Origin: Sandaracinaceae bacterium
GTDB lineage: Bacteria; Myxococcota_A; Polyangia; Polyangiales; Sandaracinaceae
NCBI GenBank assembly: GCA_019637095.1
Contig: JAHBWG010000006.1
Location: 114,673 to 178,672 of the forward strand
Length of the DNA: 64,000 bases
Direction: 5' to 3'
The stretch's first letter is position 1. The number at the start of each line of letters is the position of its first letter. The notes under the pieces are model-generated. The model was not told the origin of the DNA, searched no databases, and worked only from the letters and a program-made list of their open reading frames with translations. Position numbers and translations under genes: made by a program. This document shows positions 61,541 to 64,000 of the stretch, in pieces.

Positions 61541-64000
61541 GTGCGCGCGCTGCCGATCGACCCGCACCTGCCGCGGATCGTCGAGGCCGCGCGGGCGGGC
61601 GGCGCCGTCATCGTGGCGGAGCCGGGCGCCGGCAAGACGACGCGCGTGCCGCGCGCGCTCCTCGACGCGGGCCTCGAGGGGGAGCTGCTCGTCGTCGAGC
61701 CGCGCCGGCTCGCGGCGCGGATGGCCGCGGCGCGCGTCGCCGACGAGCTCGGCGAGCCGGTCGGCGAGCGCGTCGGCTACGCCGTGCGCTTCGAGGCGAA
61801 GCGGTCGGCCCGCACGCGCGTCACCTTCCTCACCGAGGGCATCCTCGCGCGGCGGCTCGACGCGGACCCGGCGCTCGCCGGCGTCGGCGCGATCGTCTTC
61901 GACGAGCTGCACGAGCGACACCTCGACGCCGACCTCGCGCTCGCGCGCGCGCGGATCGCGCGGCGGGCGCGGCCCCTGTCGATCGTCGCGATGAGCGCCA
62001 CGCTCGACGCCGCGTTCGTCGGCGCGTTCCTCGACGCGCCGGTGCTCGAGGTCGAGGGCCGCACCTTCCCGGTCGAGCTGCGGCACGCCGAGGCGCCCGA
62101 CGACCGGCCGCTCGAGCGCCGGGTGCGCGCCGCCGTCGCGGGGCTGTTGCGCGAGCGCGGCGAGGGCGACGTGCTCGTGTTCCTCCCCGGCGCGGCCGAG
62201 ATCCGCCGCGCGATGGCCGAGCTGGCCGGCCCCGCGAAGGCGCACGGCGCCGACGTGGTGCCGCTCCACGGCGATCTGCCCGCCGCCGAGCAGGACCGCG
62301 CGGTGCGACCGGGCCCGCGGCGCAAGGTGATCCTCTCGACGAACGTGGCGGAGACGTCGCTGACGATCGAGGGCGTGACCGCGGTCGTCGACTCCGGGCT
62401 CGCGCGCGTCGCCACCGTCTCGCCGTGGACCGGGCTCTCGAGCCTCGAGACGGTGCCGATCTGCCAGGCCTCCGCGACGCAGCGCGCCGGACGCGCGGGG
62501 CGCACGCAGGCCGGCGTGTGCGTGCGGCTCTACACCAAGCGCGACCACGACGCGCGGCCGGCGCGGGACGAGCCCGAGGTCCGCCGCGCCGACCTCGCCG
62601 GGACCGTCCTGTCGCTGTGCGCCGCGGGGCTCGATCCGCGCACGTTCGAGTGGCTCGAGGCCCCGCGCGAGGCGGCGCTCGACGCGGCCGAGGCGCTGCT
62701 CACGCGCCTGGGCGCGCTCGAGGGCGGCGCGCCGAGCGCGCTCGGCCGCGCGATGCTCACGCTCCCGCTCCACCCGCGGCTCGCCCGCGTGGCGATCGAC
62801 GCGCACCGGCGCGGGCACACCGAGGCGGGCGCGATGCTCGCCGCGCTGATCGCCGAGCGCGACGTGCGCCGCGCCGCGCGCGCGCGCTTCGACGACGCCG
62901 CGCACCACGACGGCGAGGTGGCGAGCTCGGACCTCGTGCTCGCGCTCGAGACGCTCGAGTCCCTGGGCCGCGCGGGCTCCGAGCGCGCGCCCGAGCTCGA
63001 CCGCGCCGCGGTGCGCGCGGTGTGGGCCGCGCGCGACCAGCTCGTGCGAGCGCTCGAGGCGCTGCCCGCGGACGCGGAGCCGAGCTTCGACGAGGAAGAG
63101 GTCTTGCGCCGCGCGACGCTCGCCGGGTTCCCGGATCGGCTCGCGCGCCGCCGCGCGCCGCGCTCGCTCGAGCTCTCGCTCGCCGGCGGCGGGACGGCCA
63201 CGCTCGACCCGGCGAGCGCCGTGCGCGACGCCGACCTGCTCGTCGCGGTCGACGCCGCGCGCACCCCGCGCGGCGCGCTCGTGCGGCGCGCGAGCGCGGT
63301 GACGCTCGAGGACCTCATGGAGCTCGACCTCGAGCGCATCGAGGACGCCCGCGAGGTGCGCTTCGACGCCGCGCGCGAGCGCGTGATCGCCGAGCGCGTG
63401 CTGCGCTGGGACGGCCTGCCGCTCGAGCGCAGCCCGGCGGCGCCGACCGACGCGGAGGCCGCGCCCGTGCTCGCGAAGGCGGCGCTGGCCACCGGCCTGT
63501 CCCGCTTCACCGACGCCGACGCGCTCGACGCGCTGCGCGCGCGCCTCGACTTCGCGCGCGCCTACGACGCCGCGCTGCCCGCGCTCGACGACGCCTGGCT
63601 CGAGGCGCTGCTCGTCCGGCTCTGCGAGGGGCGCCGCTCCTTCGCGGAGCTGCGCGACGCGGGGCTCTGGGAATGGGTGCTCGCGGAGCTCGGGAGCGCG
63701 CGCGAGCGGCTCGACCGGCTCGCGCCGACCCACGTCGCGATCCCCGGCCGCGCCGCCGTGCCGGTCGCCTACGAGCCCGGCCGCGCGCCCTACGTCGCCT
63801 CGAGACTGCAAGACTTCTTCGGCGCGCCCGAGGGCCCGGCGATCGCGGGCGGCCGCGCGCGCCTCGTCTTGCACCTGCTCGCCCCCAACGGCCGCCCCGC
63901 GCAGATCACCGACGACCTCGCCGGGTTCTGGCGCGGCAGCTACGCGGAGGTGAAGAAGGCGCTGCGCGGCCGCTACCCGAGGCACGACTGGCCCGACGAC
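61541..64000 (+). CDS. hrpB: ATP-dependent helicase HrpB (C-terminus cut by window edge)
   Basis: The visible 820 residues form a DEAH-box helicase: AEPGAGKTTRVP (Walker A), VVEPRRLAARMAA (motif Ia), VFDELHERH (motif II), SIVAMSATLD (motif III), VLVFLPGAAEIRR, STNVAETSLTIEGV (motif V) and ATQRAGRAGRTQAG (motif VI). The C-terminal HrpB domain is reached (QDFFGAPEGP, APNGRPAQITDDLAGFW, RYPRHDWPDD), so only the last ~10-30 residues should be missing. The start is a GTG 8 bp after ettA. Members of this family are RNA helicases of poorly known role. No stop is in the window. Confidence 0.93.
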   Translation, partial: MRALPIDPHLPRIVEAARAGGAVIVAEPGAGKTTRVPRALLDAGLEGELLVVEPRRLAARMAAARVADELGEPVGERVGYAVRFEAKRSARTRVTFLTEGILARRLDADPALAGVGAIVFDELHERHLDADLALARARIARRARPLSIVAMSATLDAAFVGAFLDAPVLEVEGRTFPVELRHAEAPDDRPLERRVRAAVAGLLRERGEGDVLVFLPGAAEIRRAMAELAGPAKAHGADVVPLHGDLPAAEQDRAVRPGPRRKVILSTNVAETSLTIEGVTAVVDSGLARVATVSPWTGLSSLETVPICQASATQRAGRAGRTQAGVCVRLYTKRDHDARPARDEPEVRRADLAGTVLSLCAAGLDPRTFEWLEAPREAALDAAEALLTRLGALEGGAPSALGRAMLTLPLHPRLARVAIDAHRRGHTEAGAMLAALIAERDVRRAARARFDDAAHHDGEVASSDLVLALETLESLGRAGSERAPELDRAAVRAVWAARDQLVRALEALPADAEPSFDEEEVLRRATLAGFPDRLARRRAPRSLELSLAGGGTATLDPASAVRDADLLVAVDAARTPRGALVRRASAVTLEDLMELDLERIEDAREVRFDAARERVIAERVLRWDGLPLERSPAAPTDAEAAPVLAKAALATGLSRFTDADALDALRARLDFARAYDAALPALDDAWLEALLVRLCEGRRSFAELRDAGLWEWVLAELGSARERLDRLAPTHVAIPGRAAVPVAYEPGRAPYVASRLQDFFGAPEGPAIAGGRARLVLHLLAPNGRPAQITDDLAGFWRGSYAEVKKALRGRYPRHDWPDD

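Overview
This 64 kb window is extremely GC-rich chromosomal DNA with strong G/C at third codon positions. It looks like a Myxococcota genome of the Polyangia/Sandaracinus type. The evidence is three eukaryote-like Ser/Thr kinases, a sigma-54 activator, many TPR proteins, many lipoproteins with Asp-Ala-Gly (DAG) linkers, RCC1-repeat and Stig1-like Cys-rich surface proteins, a SET-domain protein, and short divergent or convergent gene blocks instead of long operons. I saw no rRNA, tRNA, CRISPR array, transposase or prophage. Taxonomy is inferred from gene content only.

Layout: 1-3441 holds two divergent Ser/Thr kinases. 3468-6342 holds a Ppx/GppA-HD phosphatase and a secernin-like hydrolase. 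6442-8987 is a lipoprotein pair (beta-helix plus di-CXXCH protein), and 9011-10935 a flavin oxidoreductase/SDR pair. 10948-13926 is a TPR group including a BamD-like lipoprotein. 13981-15732 is an RCC1 lipoprotein. 16001-17116 is a free-standing PheS-like ligase with an FDX-ACB domain. 17190-21364 has a glycosyltransferase, small secreted proteins and a metallo-beta-lactamase-fold protein. 21453-23008 is a ModBC-like ABC pair whose ATPase has lost most catalytic motifs. 23360-25455 is a sigma-54 activator coupled to a receiver/degenerate-GGDEF protein. 25524-28474 has a cyclophilin, a kinase with a broken 3' end and a DUF2752 protein. 28532-35609 is a mixed metabolic and unknown block (HSL-type esterase, SET protein, SCP2 protein, DUF1963 protein, class V aminotransferase).

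35731-41837 is a Cys-rich surface-protein island on the minus strand. It contains a recent tandem duplication of a ~300-residue lipoprotein and a 1170-residue Stig1-like protein whose first codons contain seven perfect GCAA repeats, a possible phase-variation switch. 41930-48795 encodes two giant, translationally coupled TPR proteins. The second carries an apparently active C39-like cysteine-peptidase domain and the first a matching domain that has lost Cys and His.

48928-51898 has a poly-Gly lipoprotein, an array of four perfect hairpins, and a transglutaminase-like lipoprotein with a coupled partner. 52615-53237 is a ParDE-type toxin-antitoxin operon with an 18-bp perfect palindrome. 53273-56290 has a DUF4112 protein, an alpha/beta hydrolase and a lipoprotein. 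56309-58240 is a small divergent locus of probable copper handling (YcnI/DUF1775 protein, YtkA-like-CXXCH lipoprotein). The window closes with a HEAT-type protein, a TIGR01777 epimerase, EttA and the HrpB helicase, which runs off the right edge.
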